A DNA stretch of 64,000 bases from an uncultured Slackia sp. (GCF_944321625.1 NZ_CALUMA010000047.1:62001-126000); one strand, 5' to 3'; positions 38,233-47,011 are shown, counted from the first letter of the stretch. A program made the numbers and translations. The notes: generated by a model not told the origin, from the sequence alone.

Positions 38233-38961
38233 CTATTCGCTCGCCACATCCACGCGTTCAGCGAATTTGTAGCCAACGCGCCACACGGTAAGCAGATATT
38301 TCGGCTGCGAGGGATTATCCTCTATCTTCTCGCGAATCTTGCGCATGAACACCGTGATACTGTTTTCGTCCACACTGCTATCGCGCCCCCAAATGTGCTC
38401 GTAAATCTGGTTACGCGTGAATACCTGACCGGGACTCGACGCCAACAGCGCCAGGATTTCGAACTCCTTCGCGGTCAAATCAACCGGTTCGCCACGCAGG
38501 CGCACTTCGTAGCGATTGAAGAATATCTCCAGGTCACCGGTCTTGTTGCTGCCTTCGCGGCTCACTGCCTTGGCAAACGCCAGGTCCGACTTGTGGCGGC
38601 GCAGGTGCGCCTCGATGCGCAGCAGCAGTTCATCGGGGCTGAACGGCTTGACCACGTAGTCGTCACCGCCGGCCTTGAAACCGATGCTCTTATCCACGAT
38701 GTCGCCCTTGGCAGAGAGGAAGATGATGGGAATGCGGCGCCCCTGCTCGCGAATCTTCGTGCACACATCGAAGCCGTTCATGCCGGGCATCATCACATCC
38801 AGAAGCAGCAGGTCAGGATGCTCACTCGCAAGCATCTTCAGGCCGCTCTCGCCGTCATAGGCGGCGCAGTATCTATATCCGGCGTCCTCGATGATGCGGC
38901 GCATGAGCACGTGAACGCCCTTGTCGTCGTCAATCAGCATGACTTTGTACGGTTCCGCCAT
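38233..38961 (-). CDS. OmpR-family response regulator 2
   Basis: Regulator of 242 residues. The receiver domain has IDDDKGVHVLMRRI, the phosphorylation Asp in LLLLDVMMPGMNG (about residue 55) and Lys in GDDYVVKPFSPDEL. The DNA-binding winged helix follows (LTAKEFEILALLASSPG, NSITVFMRKIREKI). The ATG at 38961 (MAEPYKVMLID) has GAGGTGA upstream and lies 5 nt after the kinase stop. Its partner is the kinase at 38967-40748. The dmsA2/dmsB genes at 41674-45805 are probable targets. Confidence 0.92.
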   Translation of the reverse strand: MAEPYKVMLIDDDKGVHVLMRRIIEDAGYRYCAAYDGESGLKMLASEHPDLLLLDVMMPGMNGFDVCTKIREQGRRIPIIFLSAKGDIVDKSIGFKAGGDDYVVKPFSPDELLLRIEAHLRRHKSDLAFAKAVSREGSNKTGDLEIFFNRYEVRLRGEPVDLTAKEFEILALLASSPGQVFTRNQIYEHIWGRDSSVDENSITVFMRKIREKIEDNPSQPKYLLTVWRVGYKFAERVDVASE

Positions 38962-38966
38962 GCGAA

Positions 38967-40748
38967 TCACCTCTCTTCTTCGCGAGACGCCTCTGCCCCA
39001 GTTGCCTCGCATGCGTCGCACGTCGGCTCAGGCGCAGAAGCTTCACCAAATTGCGTAGTCGCCAGGTCACTGGAGACGCCCGTAACGTTTGTCGGATCCT
39101 CCGGCAGACGCACGGTAAACGTGCTACCTTGCCCCGGCTTGCTTTGGACGGCAATCGACCCGCCGTGCATCTCGGCGTACTCCTTGGCGAGCGCAAGGCC
39201 CAACCCTGTGCCATTGTATTTGCGTGATACGGAGGAATCCACCTGCACGAACTTCTCGAATATGCGCTGCTGGTCCTTCTCGGCGATGCCGATACCCGTG
39301 TCAATCACCTTGAGTACAACCTCGTGAGCAGCGGCATCGCGCTCCACCGCCAGATGCACGCTGCCGCCTTCCGGCGTGAACTTCATCGCGTTGCCGCAAA
39401 GATTCTCAAGCACGTGGCGAATCTTTTCGAAATCCCCTTGAATAAGTGGAACATCGGGATTGATGTCGCAGGTGAACTTCACGCCGTTGCGACGCGCAAG
39501 CGGTCCCACAACCGATTGGACCAGGCCCACCACATCGCCCATGTCCACAGTCTCAAGCGCAAGCTGCGTCTTGCCGGCATCCAGACGGCTAATCTCCAGA
39601 ATGTCGTTGATCATCGCGAGCAGCACGCGACCGTTCGCCTCAATCTCGCGGCTCGCCTCCGCTTCCTTCTCATCGACCGGATTGCCCTCGCGGTTGAGCA
39701 ACTCGGCGTACGCCAGAATCGAGGTAAGCGGCGTGCGCAGCTCGTGGCTCATCATGGCAAGGAAGTTCGATTTGTATTCGTTGTCGTTGCGCAGAAGCTC
39801 GTTCGCCTCTTCGAGCTGCACGCGCTGGCGCTCAAGAACCTCATTCGCGTGAGCAAGCTGCGCGGTGCGGTCGTCCACCTGGGCCTCAAGGCCTTCGTAG
39901 AGATCGGATAGCTCATGAGCCATGTCGTTGAATTCAGCCGCGAGCGTGTTCATCTCGGCAGATGACTCGGCACCGTCAAGCCGCACGTCCAAATCGCCCG
40001 TCTGGATGCGAGACACGCCTTGGCGAATCTTTCCAAGGGGCTTCGTGACCAAGTGCGAGAGCGTCAAATACACGATGAGCAGGCACGCAACCAGCACCAC
40101 GATGAAAAAGACCACGTTCTGCAGCACGCTATCTTGCTCGGCGGAAACATAGAGGTCCATAGGGATGACGATGCTGATGGCACCGCCGATATCGTCGATG
40201 GCCCATCCTTCTTTGGGATGGCCGGTAATGTCGATCTCGCCCTTGGGTTCGCCGTGGCACTCCAGACACGTGCGCTCGATTTTCATGGGAGCAAGATAAC
40301 GAAACACCTGTTGACCGTCATATTCGGTCACAGCGTAATACTCGGTGAGCGATGGATCGGCATGGAACGCATCGAGCGCAGCAGCTTCAAAATCGTCGGG
40401 CGTATCCTCGATGTTGCGCGGATCGAAATTGACGAAACGCGTCACATAACCCGATTCATTGGTGAAAAGCTGCGCGATAGAGCGACCCGCGATAGCGCAG
40501 TGGAGCCCCTGATAAGAGCCTGTTTCAGAGAATGACGATGCCTCGAACCTATCCTGATTTGAGCTCATGAAATCCCACACGGCGGTCATCTGCTGAGAAA
40601 GAACCAGGCCTTTCTCGCGCAACTCATTAAGGGTCTGCTGACGTTGGGAATACGAGGTCCACAATGAACTCGCCACCAAAGACACCACAAACAGCGCCAC
40701 GATAAGCACGCCAAACTTAGTCTTGAGTTTGATTTTGCCCGCGTCCAT
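38967..40748 (-). CDS. histidine kinase with DUF3365 haem-type sensor domain
   Basis: Sensor kinase of 593 residues. The first membrane helix lies at about 13-35. The extracytoplasmic sensor (about 36-210) is DUF3365/Tll0287-like with the c-type haem motif CLECH at 161-165. The second helix is about 211-232; then a HAMP domain and a coiled coil lead to HisKA (MMSHELRTPLTSIL, about 345) and HATPase_c (GTGLGLALAKEYAEMHGG). A CxxCH motif in this domain suggests a redox or gas signal read through haem. The ATG at 40748 has GGGGGA upstream. It ends 5 nt before the partner regulator. Confidence 0.9.
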   Translation of the reverse strand: MDAGKIKLKTKFGVLIVALFVVSLVASSLWTSYSQRQQTLNELREKGLVLSQQMTAVWDFMSSNQDRFEASSFSETGSYQGLHCAIAGRSIAQLFTNESGYVTRFVNFDPRNIEDTPDDFEAAALDAFHADPSLTEYYAVTEYDGQQVFRYLAPMKIERTCLECHGEPKGEIDITGHPKEGWAIDDIGGAISIVIPMDLYVSAEQDSVLQNVVFFIVVLVACLLIVYLTLSHLVTKPLGKIRQGVSRIQTGDLDVRLDGAESSAEMNTLAAEFNDMAHELSDLYEGLEAQVDDRTAQLAHANEVLERQRVQLEEANELLRNDNEYKSNFLAMMSHELRTPLTSILAYAELLNREGNPVDEKEAEASREIEANGRVLLAMINDILEISRLDAGKTQLALETVDMGDVVGLVQSVVGPLARRNGVKFTCDINPDVPLIQGDFEKIRHVLENLCGNAMKFTPEGGSVHLAVERDAAAHEVVLKVIDTGIGIAEKDQQRIFEKFVQVDSSVSRKYNGTGLGLALAKEYAEMHGGSIAVQSKPGQGSTFTVRLPEDPTNVTGVSSDLATTQFGEASAPEPTCDACEATGAEASREEER

Positions 40749-40872
40749 AATTCCCCCGGCTTTAATCCCCACGCCCTGCGCTTACATCTGAGGCGTTTCA
40801 CGCTCGCTCAACTCAGCTTGCCCTTGTCAATCGTACCGATAAGCCACACTATCATAAGGCGGCAAAATCAAA

Positions 40873-40905
40873 GACGTGCCCGCACGACATTCGCGCGAGC
40901 ACGTC
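40873..40905 (-). terminator. terminator of the dmsA2-dmsB-torD operon
   Basis: On the minus strand GACGTGC...GCACGTC (7 bp, extended by CGC/GCG) forms a hairpin followed by TTTGATTTT. It lies just past the torD stop at 40914 and separates that operon from the kinase gene at 40748. Confidence 0.7.
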
Positions 40906-40913
40906 AACCTTCA

Positions 40914-41594
40914 CTACTGCAAGGAACCCGAAATCTCGACCAGCGCCGCAGCATCAGCGGCACACAGTTCGCGAGCAAGCACGGCAAAACGCGGATAGAA
41001 TTCGCCAAATTTTGGCGACTCCGTATTCAGCAAACGCTCCACGAACTGAGGCAGCCATACATTCAGATGCTGCGCGAGAAACATCGTCTGCTGGGAAAGC
41101 AGCAGACGCAGCTTTGCAGAATCGCCCGCATCGTATGCCGCTTGCGAATCCTTGGCGAGTGCCTCCATGAATCCAAGCTCGGTAGCGAGGTGGTCGTCTG
41201 CCTCATGGGGATACCCCGTGGCCTGGTAGCCGGCCTTGCGGTATGCGTCGCGCACCTCAAGTGTGCTCGGTTGGAACAGCAAATCCTCGCCCGCCACATA
41301 CACCGATTCCCACGGCGGGGCAGGCAGCTTGCCGGGACCGATGAACAGCCTCGTATAGTCGGATTTCAACGCGTCGAGAGCATCGGGCGCCGATGCCGTG
41401 GATACCAAGACACGCTGCTCTTGCGCTGCGCGAGACCCTTCGCCTGCAAGAATCACACACTCCTCAGTTGCCTGATCAGATGCGACAGTTGCCAGCAACG
41501 CCTCGTCGGGCTCGGCAGCAAAAGCACGCCACAGATAGGTATATACAAAGCTTCGGTTTGCCAACGCAGCGGCAATTGCGTCATCGTGTTTCAT
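40914..41594 (-). CDS. TorD/DmsD-family chaperone 2
   Basis: Chaperone of 226 residues for the molybdoenzyme encoded upstream. The signature SDYTRLFIGPGKLPAPPWE (about residues 82-100) and EADDHLATELGFMEAL (about 128-143) match the TorD/DmsD family. The ATG at 41594 (MKHDDAIAAAL) is preferred because AAAGGT lies upstream; longer frames to 41723 run into the dmsB gene. It is the third gene of the leftward operon dmsA2-dmsB-torD. Confidence 0.88.
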   Translation of the reverse strand: MKHDDAIAAALANRSFVYTYLWRAFAAEPDEALLATVASDQATEECVILAGEGSRAAQEQRVLVSTASAPDALDALKSDYTRLFIGPGKLPAPPWESVYVAGEDLLFQPSTLEVRDAYRKAGYQATGYPHEADDHLATELGFMEALAKDSQAAYDAGDSAKLRLLLSQQTMFLAQHLNVWLPQFVERLLNTESPKFGEFYPRFAVLARELCAADAAALVEISGSLQ

Positions 41595-41673
41595 GGTGGA
41601 CCTTTCAAAGACAGGCCGCGGCGAAGGGAGGGGATTCGCCGCGGCCGTCATACAACAGTATGGAGAGTTTACC

Positions 41674-42252
41674 TTACAGGAGAACCTCCACGAAGTCGTC
41701 CTCGAGAGCAGCGGGACGTGCATCGATAAGCGTGCACGGACTCGTCGTGGACGAATCCGGAAGGATAGCGATGTCCTTCACGGCGTCGGGATGAGCGGCA
41801 GCGAGCTCATCGATGGGCCCAAACTCGAGTGCGCGCATCGGGCATGCCGCCACGCACGCAGGCTGTTCGCCATTGGCGCGAAGCTCGATGCAGGCATCAC
41901 ACTTGCGCACGACCTTTTCTTCCTCAAAGAACACCGGCACACTGTAGGGGCACGCAGTCACGCACGCCTGGCAGCCGTCGCACTTGGAGATATCGTACTG
42001 AACGGTGCCGTCCTCGTCATCGATGTAGAGAGCACCAGTTGAACAATTCGCAACGCATGCCGGCATCTCGCAGTGGTTGCACGTGGCGGCGTAATGGAAC
42101 AACTTAGGAGCGGGATATTCGCCCGATTCGAAATCGCTGACATGCCTAAAAAGGTAGCCGACTTCGAGATCGTTCTTATCCTTGCATGCAACCTGGCAGG
42201 TCTTGCAGCCCACGCAGGCAGCCTGATTGAAGTAAAAACCCTGCTTCGCCAT
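41674..42252 (-). CDS. dmsB: DmsB-like ferredoxin subunit of second molybdoenzyme
   Basis: Protein of 192 residues with four [4Fe-4S] motifs: CVGCKTCQVACKD, CNHCEMPACVANC, CDGCQACVTACPY and CDACIELR...CVAACPMRALEFG. The start MAKQGFYFNQAAC follows GAGGAACC. It lies 9 bp after the dmsA2 stop. It is closely similar to the unlinked copy at 45227-45805. No membrane anchor gene of DmsC type follows in this cluster. Confidence 0.9.
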   Translation of the reverse strand: MAKQGFYFNQAACVGCKTCQVACKDKNDLEVGYLFRHVSDFESGEYPAPKLFHYAATCNHCEMPACVANCSTGALYIDDEDGTVQYDISKCDGCQACVTACPYSVPVFFEEEKVVRKCDACIELRANGEQPACVAACPMRALEFGPIDELAAAHPDAVKDIAILPDSSTTSPCTLIDARPAALEDDFVEVLL

Positions 42253-42261
42253 GGTTCCTCA

Positions 42262-44886
42262 CTATTCCTCATCGATATAGTCATTCGGGACAAACGTGGA
42301 ATCATCGGGGATTTCTTCGCCGGTCCATTTTTCAAAATTAGCAATACAACCATTCCAGCCGGACACACCTTGTCCAGTGCTGATTCCACCGCACAGGTAG
42401 TTATCTGCACCAGCTTTGTCGACCTTGGTCTCCTCGTCTACGTTCACCCAGGCGCCATGCGGCAGACCAATAACACCCGGCGTCAAGCGTTGCGTGATCG
42501 ACACCTTTCGCAGCGTGCTTCCATGCTTACTGGTAACCTGAACCGTATCTCCGTCAGCTACGCCCTTTGCTTCAGCATCGGCGGCACTGATGAAAACAGG
42601 GTTTTCCCATGCTTCTCGGAGCCAGGGAATGTTGTCAAAAACGGTATGAGAACGACGAAGGTAATGAGGATTTATCACCTGATAAGGGTACTCTCCTGGC
42701 GTCTTTTTCTCAAAATCAGAGAACGTCTCTTCGTATCCCTCAACAGGCTCAATAAATTTAGCAATAGGGCTAATCTCGCTGTATCCCATATTGTTAATAG
42801 TGTCGGCAAGCGCTGCAGAATAGATCTCAAATTTGCCACTCTGGGATTCCTCAAGAGGATTGGCTTCAGGGTCATTAATGAAGCCTTCGTAAGCAATGTA
42901 GCCGTAATTATCCCCATCTGCGCGCGGCACCTGATACACACCTTGCGCTAGCAGATCGTTCAACGCAATTTTTCCTTCTTGAGGTGCCCCTTCACACTCC
43001 CAAGAATCAATGTCCTCTTGAGTCACCGTTACCAGAGGAACCTGAGTAACACCGTCTTCATCGGTCACTGTCGCAGTAAGCAGTTGGTCAAAGAACTGCT
43101 GCTTCTCAGACCTTGGATAAACCTGGTTCGGGTCGACACCCAAAAGCTTTGCGAGCTCGAGGGCTATCCACTGATCGGAGTGGGTCTCATACATTGAGTC
43201 GATGACCTGGCTGTAAACAATTGCCATCTCACGATTGCCCGTCAAGAAACCGCCAGGTCGCTCCCAATACGTATTTAAGGGAAGCAAAATGTCGCAGTAT
43301 TTTGCAGTAGTTGTCAAAAACTGCGTATGGCACACCGCCATGTCAACTTTGCGATGAGCCTCAATACCCATACCCATGTTATCGCGTGTCTGCAACAATG
43401 CTCGGTTTGCATGGTAAATGACATGAATATCGATATCTCTGACTTCGCCCTTGTCCTGAGTGTAATTGCCATTCGGGGCAAGACCAGTCCAATTGTAGGA
43501 ACCATTAACAACAGCATCCCACAGTTGGGTGTCGTTAATGCAGTCATCCACGGGGACATCAATTTCCGGAAGCTCAGTTGCGCCCGGAGTTACCAGCGAT
43601 GGGCCGTGATTGCCGGTGCGATTGTGGCAGCTTACACCGGTCATATTTCCCGACCTACCAATATGTCCGGTCATAGCTCCAACGGTCATTAGAATCTGAG
43701 CAAAATTGTCAGCGTTGTGCGTGCGAGCGGGCGCCCAGCCAGCTAGAAGAGCAACATTTTTGGAGGGATCAAGTTCATAGGCGAGATTGCGAATCTGATC
43801 AGCGGAAGCGCCCGTATGCTCCGCAGCCCATTCTGGAGTTTTGGGAACCCCATCATATGTGCCAAGAACGTAATCCTTGAAATTATCTTTCGGATCAGCG
43901 CCTTCGGGCATATGGTCAGCATCGTAACCTAAGGTATATTTATTCAGAAAATCTTGATCAATCAAGGATCCGTTCTCGTCTTCGGTGATAAGCGTATACG
44001 CCACTCCAAGAAGAAGCGCAGTATCTTGACTCGGACGACAAGGAACCCACTCTGCATCCAAAAGCGCATACGTCTCGTTGTAATACGGATCGACTCCGAT
44101 GAATTTCGCTCCCGCCTTTTTCACCTGAAGAAAGTTATACGCGGGCGTACCAGCAGAACTCCATGCTGGATTGGTGCCGATCATAATGACCGTATCACAG
44201 TTCTTCATATCAAGACGGTCATTAATTGCCTTAGAATCATCGCCGTTGGACGTACCAATAAGATGGGGCGTAAGAGCGAAAGCGCCCAAAGATCCTGTAC
44301 CCCAGCGCGACGTGTAGCCGCCGAAGAGGTTCAACGTACGTCCAATTTCCGTTCCTTCGGCGAGAATGGAGCGGTTACCATACTTTTCTTTGGCGCTCTT
44401 CAGGCCTTCTGCCACGTAATTAAGAGCCTCATCCCAGCTGATACGCTCCCATTCATCGATGCCACGCAACTCACCGTTGGGGTTATCAGGACTCCAATTC
44501 TTGCGCTTCATCGGATATTTAATGCGGTCCGCGGCGAAAATCTGCTTACGCTGAGCACGGCCGCGGATGCAGGCACGCTGCTGTGGATAGTCGGGGCTAT
44601 CGTCATGAGTATCGTCGGTCTTTTGCCGAATCACAACCCCATCCTTAACCAAAACTTTGTTCAAGCAGCGACCGCCACAGTTATGCCAGCACGCAGCAGA
44701 TTTCCATTCTCCCGAGATTAAATCGCGTTGCTGCTCTACGCCAGACGTTTCCCCGACCTCCTCAACATCGTTGGGAGCACAGCCGGCGATACCTGCCACG
44801 GACAGAGCGGCTGCCGTGGCAGCGCTTGCCTTGATGAACCCTCTACGACTGATGCCGGAAGACTGAATTCGCTCGAGATAGCTCAT
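42262..44886 (-). CDS. DmsA-like molybdopterin oxidoreductase 2
   Basis: Catalytic subunit of 874 residues. The Tat signal ISRRGFIKASAATAAAL ends in the lipobox IAGC. The N-terminal [4Fe-4S] region is CWHNCGGRCLNKV...RACIRGRAQRK. The molybdopterin domains show NLFGGYTSRWGTGSLGAF in the metal-ligand region and KYTLGYDADHMPEG. The sequence is more distant from E. coli DmsA than the one at 11273-13702, so its acceptor may be different. The ATG at 44886 has GGGGGAAAT upstream. It heads the operon dmsA2-dmsB-torD. The heme-sensing two-component system nearby is a likely controller. Confidence 0.88.
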   Translation of the reverse strand: MSYLERIQSSGISRRGFIKASAATAAALSVAGIAGCAPNDVEEVGETSGVEQQRDLISGEWKSAACWHNCGGRCLNKVLVKDGVVIRQKTDDTHDDSPDYPQQRACIRGRAQRKQIFAADRIKYPMKRKNWSPDNPNGELRGIDEWERISWDEALNYVAEGLKSAKEKYGNRSILAEGTEIGRTLNLFGGYTSRWGTGSLGAFALTPHLIGTSNGDDSKAINDRLDMKNCDTVIMIGTNPAWSSAGTPAYNFLQVKKAGAKFIGVDPYYNETYALLDAEWVPCRPSQDTALLLGVAYTLITEDENGSLIDQDFLNKYTLGYDADHMPEGADPKDNFKDYVLGTYDGVPKTPEWAAEHTGASADQIRNLAYELDPSKNVALLAGWAPARTHNADNFAQILMTVGAMTGHIGRSGNMTGVSCHNRTGNHGPSLVTPGATELPEIDVPVDDCINDTQLWDAVVNGSYNWTGLAPNGNYTQDKGEVRDIDIHVIYHANRALLQTRDNMGMGIEAHRKVDMAVCHTQFLTTTAKYCDILLPLNTYWERPGGFLTGNREMAIVYSQVIDSMYETHSDQWIALELAKLLGVDPNQVYPRSEKQQFFDQLLTATVTDEDGVTQVPLVTVTQEDIDSWECEGAPQEGKIALNDLLAQGVYQVPRADGDNYGYIAYEGFINDPEANPLEESQSGKFEIYSAALADTINNMGYSEISPIAKFIEPVEGYEETFSDFEKKTPGEYPYQVINPHYLRRSHTVFDNIPWLREAWENPVFISAADAEAKGVADGDTVQVTSKHGSTLRKVSITQRLTPGVIGLPHGAWVNVDEETKVDKAGADNYLCGGISTGQGVSGWNGCIANFEKWTGEEIPDDSTFVPNDYIDEE

Positions 44887-45226
44887 ATTTCCCCCTTCTG
44901 TATTCAGTTCCCCCTTGACGCTTTTAGCGCCGCGACCTAGATGTCGCCTCTGAATACAGAGTAAAAACAGAGTGGATTAATGCCAATGCAGCGAACCTTG
45001 AAAGTTTCTTACCTGAATCTTTCTGAATTCTTAATAGCTTAAAGTCATAACAACCGAATCAGTATCGCAGCAGACAAGAACGCATACGGCGACGCACGGC
45101 GGTATTTCTTCCTTTCTCATCATTTTGTGTAGAAAGTAACACAAACCAAAGAAGCGAATCAAACACCCCAATACTCCGAGCCCTAGACGGGGAACACTTT
45201 AGTTGACCATATCGACGCGAAGTGCT
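44887..45226. promoter_or_regulatory. dmsA2 upstream region with repeats
   Basis: A 340-bp control region. The perfect inverted repeat CTGTATTCAG (44898-44907) / CTGAATACAG (44950-44959) flanks the start side. Farther up, CTGAAT occurs as a direct repeat at 45013-45018 and 45023-45028, 10 bp apart, on one DNA face; this is the spacing of OmpR-family binding sites. They are candidate sites for the regulator at 38233. No clear -35/-10 pair could be fixed. Confidence 0.5.
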
Positions 45227-45805
45227 CTACAGCATCACTTCCACATAGTCGGGGTCAAGAGCAGAATTCTTAGCATCGATAATAGTGCAGGGATGAGTTT
45301 GCGTAGGCTCAGGCAAAATAGCTATTGTGCGTACGGCATCAGGGTGTTTCTCTTCGAGTTCAGCAATAGGACCGAATTCGAGCGCACGCATGGGACATGC
45401 TGCCACGCAAGCAGGTTGTTCTCCGTTCGCCCGCAACTCGATACATGCATCGCATTTAATCGCCTGGCCCAATTCCTCATCATACGTCGGCACGCCATAG
45501 GGGCATGCCTGGACACAATACTGGCACCCGATGCACTTCGAATAATCGTGCTGCACGGTTCCATCCGCGTCGTCAATGTACATGGACCCGTTAGGACACG
45601 CCGCCACGCATGCGGGCGATTCGCAATGGTTGCACGTCGAGGAATGATGATATACGCGAGCGTTTGGATATTTCCCCACCTCAAAGTCGCGCACGTGCCT
45701 GAACAACAGACCGACACGAAGGTCATTTTTATCTTTGCACGCGATTTGGCATGTCTTGCATCCGATACATGCCGTCTGATTGAAGTAGTAACCCATCTTT
45801 GTCAT
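45227..45805 (-). CDS. dmsB: extra DmsB-like ferredoxin subunit
   Basis: Protein of 192 residues with the same four cysteine motifs as 41674-42252 (CIGCKTCQIACKD, CNHCESPACVAAC, CIGCQYCVQACPY, CDACIELR). It is about 70% identical to that protein by eye, so this is a duplication. It starts at the ATG at 45805 behind AAAAGGGGGA. Its own promoter-like TATAAT lies at 45828-45833. It has no catalytic partner next to it except dmsA2 340 bp downstream. It may supply a second electron wire or replace the other copy under different conditions. Confidence 0.87.
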   Translation of the reverse strand: MTKMGYYFNQTACIGCKTCQIACKDKNDLRVGLLFRHVRDFEVGKYPNARVYHHSSTCNHCESPACVAACPNGSMYIDDADGTVQHDYSKCIGCQYCVQACPYGVPTYDEELGQAIKCDACIELRANGEQPACVAACPMRALEFGPIAELEEKHPDAVRTIAILPEPTQTHPCTIIDAKNSALDPDYVEVML

Positions 45806-45827
45806 ACGTCCCCCTTTTGCCGCGGCA

Positions 45828-45833
45828 ATTATA
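45828..45833 (-). promoter_or_regulatory. -10 element TATAAT of the extra dmsB
   Basis: On the minus strand TATAAT is placed 17 bp upstream of the probable start region and gives a short leader of about 17 nt to the dmsB ATG at 45805. A -35 match is weak (GTGTGC at 17-bp spacing), so activator dependence is possible. Confidence 0.4.
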
Positions 45834-45970
45834 ACGCGCCCTAGAAGACAGCACACAAAGAAGAAAGAGTGGCAGCCCGAACCGCGCCATCAACCCCCCA
45901 AAGCCAGCATGAACCGCACCATCGACGTTGCCTACACGCAATAATTCCGGCAAGAGAAATTGTACGAGAA

Positions 45971-46255
45971 TCACCCCTGCATAAGCCACAGATCCGTTGC
46001 CTGACGCAGCGCTTGAGAACGCGAAATGCCGAGCGCGCGAGCTTTGGCATCCAACGCGATTATCTTGCTTTTAGGTTCTTTGTGGGAAACCGTTTCAGTC
46101 TCTTCTTCGTAAAGCGAAGGCCTACCGATTCTTGTGATTTTACCTTTAGGCCACTCACCTCGATCAGCAGCATCCGCCGCGGCCTCAAGCTCTTCAATTT
46201 CCTTTTCAGATAGGCCAAACCTCTCCATCAGTTCAGCCTTCGAAACCACAGACAT
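45971..46255 (-). CDS. antitoxin of BrnT-like pair
   Basis: Protein of 94 residues (MSVVSKAELMERFGLS...). An acidic N-terminal part is followed by a C-terminal ribbon-helix-helix-like segment (SKIIALDAKARALGISRSQALRQATDLW). The ATG at 46255 has AGGGGGAGGAA upstream. It overlaps the end of the toxin gene by 28 bp, so it is translated after it. The order toxin-antitoxin and sizes fit brnTA-type modules. Autoregulation through the operator at 46578 is likely. Confidence 0.65.
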   Translation of the reverse strand: MSVVSKAELMERFGLSEKEIEELEAAADAADRGEWPKGKITRIGRPSLYEEETETVSHKEPKSKIIALDAKARALGISRSQALRQATDLWLMQG

Positions 46256-46518
46256 TTCCTCCCCCTCTCGTTGAGGCCGAACTCCCTTTGCGCACGCGTG
46301 CTTAACGGAGTATTCGCGTGGTACACAATCAGACCGCATTCCCTGGCACGCGCTGACATCTCTATGGGTCGACTGGAAGCGTCAAACCCAATTGCTTTAA
46401 TGTAGTACCCATCCCCCAAATCGGAATCGATACGAATGAAGTCAATCGCATTTCGCCATGCGTGCCTAATTTGCCCTTCCGATAGACCATGACGCAATGC
46501 CCTGGGCAAAATTATCAA
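46228..46518 (-). CDS. BrnT-like toxin candidate
   Basis: Protein of 96 residues beginning at the TTG at 46518 (codons ILPRALRHGLSEGQIRHAW...). ALRHGLSEGQIRHAWRNA and IKAIGFDASSRPIEMSARA recall BrnT-like RNase folds of actinobacterial toxin modules. The TTG start is uncertain because no good ribosome site lies just upstream. It is read first and overlaps the antitoxin gene by 28 bp. A family search is needed to settle whether it is truly of the BrnT type. Confidence 0.55.
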   Translation of the reverse strand: MIILPRALRHGLSEGQIRHAWRNAIDFIRIDSDLGDGYYIKAIGFDASSRPIEMSARARECGLIVYHANTPLSTRAQREFGLNERGRKCLWFRRLN

Positions 46519-46577
46519 ATTAGCGGTTAAAGGATTGCCTTCTCAGATGGCCATTTAAACCACCTGCCAGTAATTAC

Positions 46578-46620
46578 TTTCGTATACGAAAAGTATACTC
46601 ATCGTATTTAAAATAAGCAA
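46578..46620 (-). promoter_or_regulatory. promoter and operator of the toxin-antitoxin pair
   Basis: On the minus strand TTGCTT (46620-46615) and TATACT (46597-46592) are separated by 17 bp. Overlapping the start point is the perfect 14-bp palindrome TTTCGTATACGAAA (46578-46591). This is the usual autorepression layout of a toxin-antitoxin operon. The start of the toxin lies 60 bp downstream. Confidence 0.7.
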
Positions 46621-46772
46621 ATAGAAGTTTCTACCCCTTTTGACCACTCTTCGAAAGAAGCCGGAACCCAGGGACAGTCTCGCTGGAACCCGGCGTTGGG
46701 TTTCAATACAAGCAATCGTCTGTTTCATATGCCAGCCCCTTTCTCTCAACGAGAAAATCCTGGCATACAAAC

Positions 46773-46822
46773 CTTGCCGCTCTTTGTTCTCGGCGTACCT
46801 TAAAACCTTGCTAAAATCTTGC
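46773..46822 (-). repeat. degenerate CTTGC units
   Basis: CTTGC begins at 46773, 46807 and 46818; the last two are 11 bp apart and the first is 34 bp from the second, one base more than three units. A related CTTTC lies at 46851, 33 bp after 46818. It resembles the arrays at 7831 and 33027 but has lost units. It lies upstream of the toxin-antitoxin promoter. Confidence 0.35.
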
Positions 46823-46932
46823 CGATTTGCACTCTGCTTCTCGTCAAAATCTTTCCGGTTTTCGATTCGCCTTTGAACAGAATTTCGGAACCTGCTCCCG
46901 TTGCTCCTTGTCTTTTCGTGCACCATAACAAA

Positions 46933-46953
46933 GGAGCCGCACGAGGCGGCTCC
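46933..46953 (-). terminator. terminator of the pap gene
   Basis: An 8-bp perfect stem, GGAGCCGC / GCGGCTCC, with a 5-nt loop (46941-46945) is followed on the minus strand by TTTGTT. It lies about 60 bp past the pap stop at 47012. Confidence 0.75.
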
Positions 46954-47011
46954 CTGATAGTTGGAACTACGTTGTTGCTCAGCGGCCCGCGCTTGATCAG
47001 CCCGGCAACCC

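Larger units (their letters stand above)
46519..47011. other. intergenic region upstream of the toxin-antitoxin pair
   Basis: A stretch of 493 bp. It contains the promoter and operator at 46578-46620, degenerate CTTGC units at 46773-46822, and the pap terminator at 46933-46953. An open frame of 57 codons (46555-46728, leftward, with AAAGGGG before its ATG) is possible, but the promoter lies inside it, so it is not listed as a gene. Confidence 0.45.

Noticed and set aside
45729-45989. Leftward frame of 86 codons with a hydrophobic N-terminus
   Set aside because: It runs out of frame into dmsB and spans the dmsB promoter and start.
46555-46728. 57-codon leftward frame (MKQTIACIETQ...) with AAAGGGG upstream
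   Set aside because: The promoter and operator of the toxin-antitoxin pair lie inside its 3' end and the protein has no recognised features; possible but not supported.
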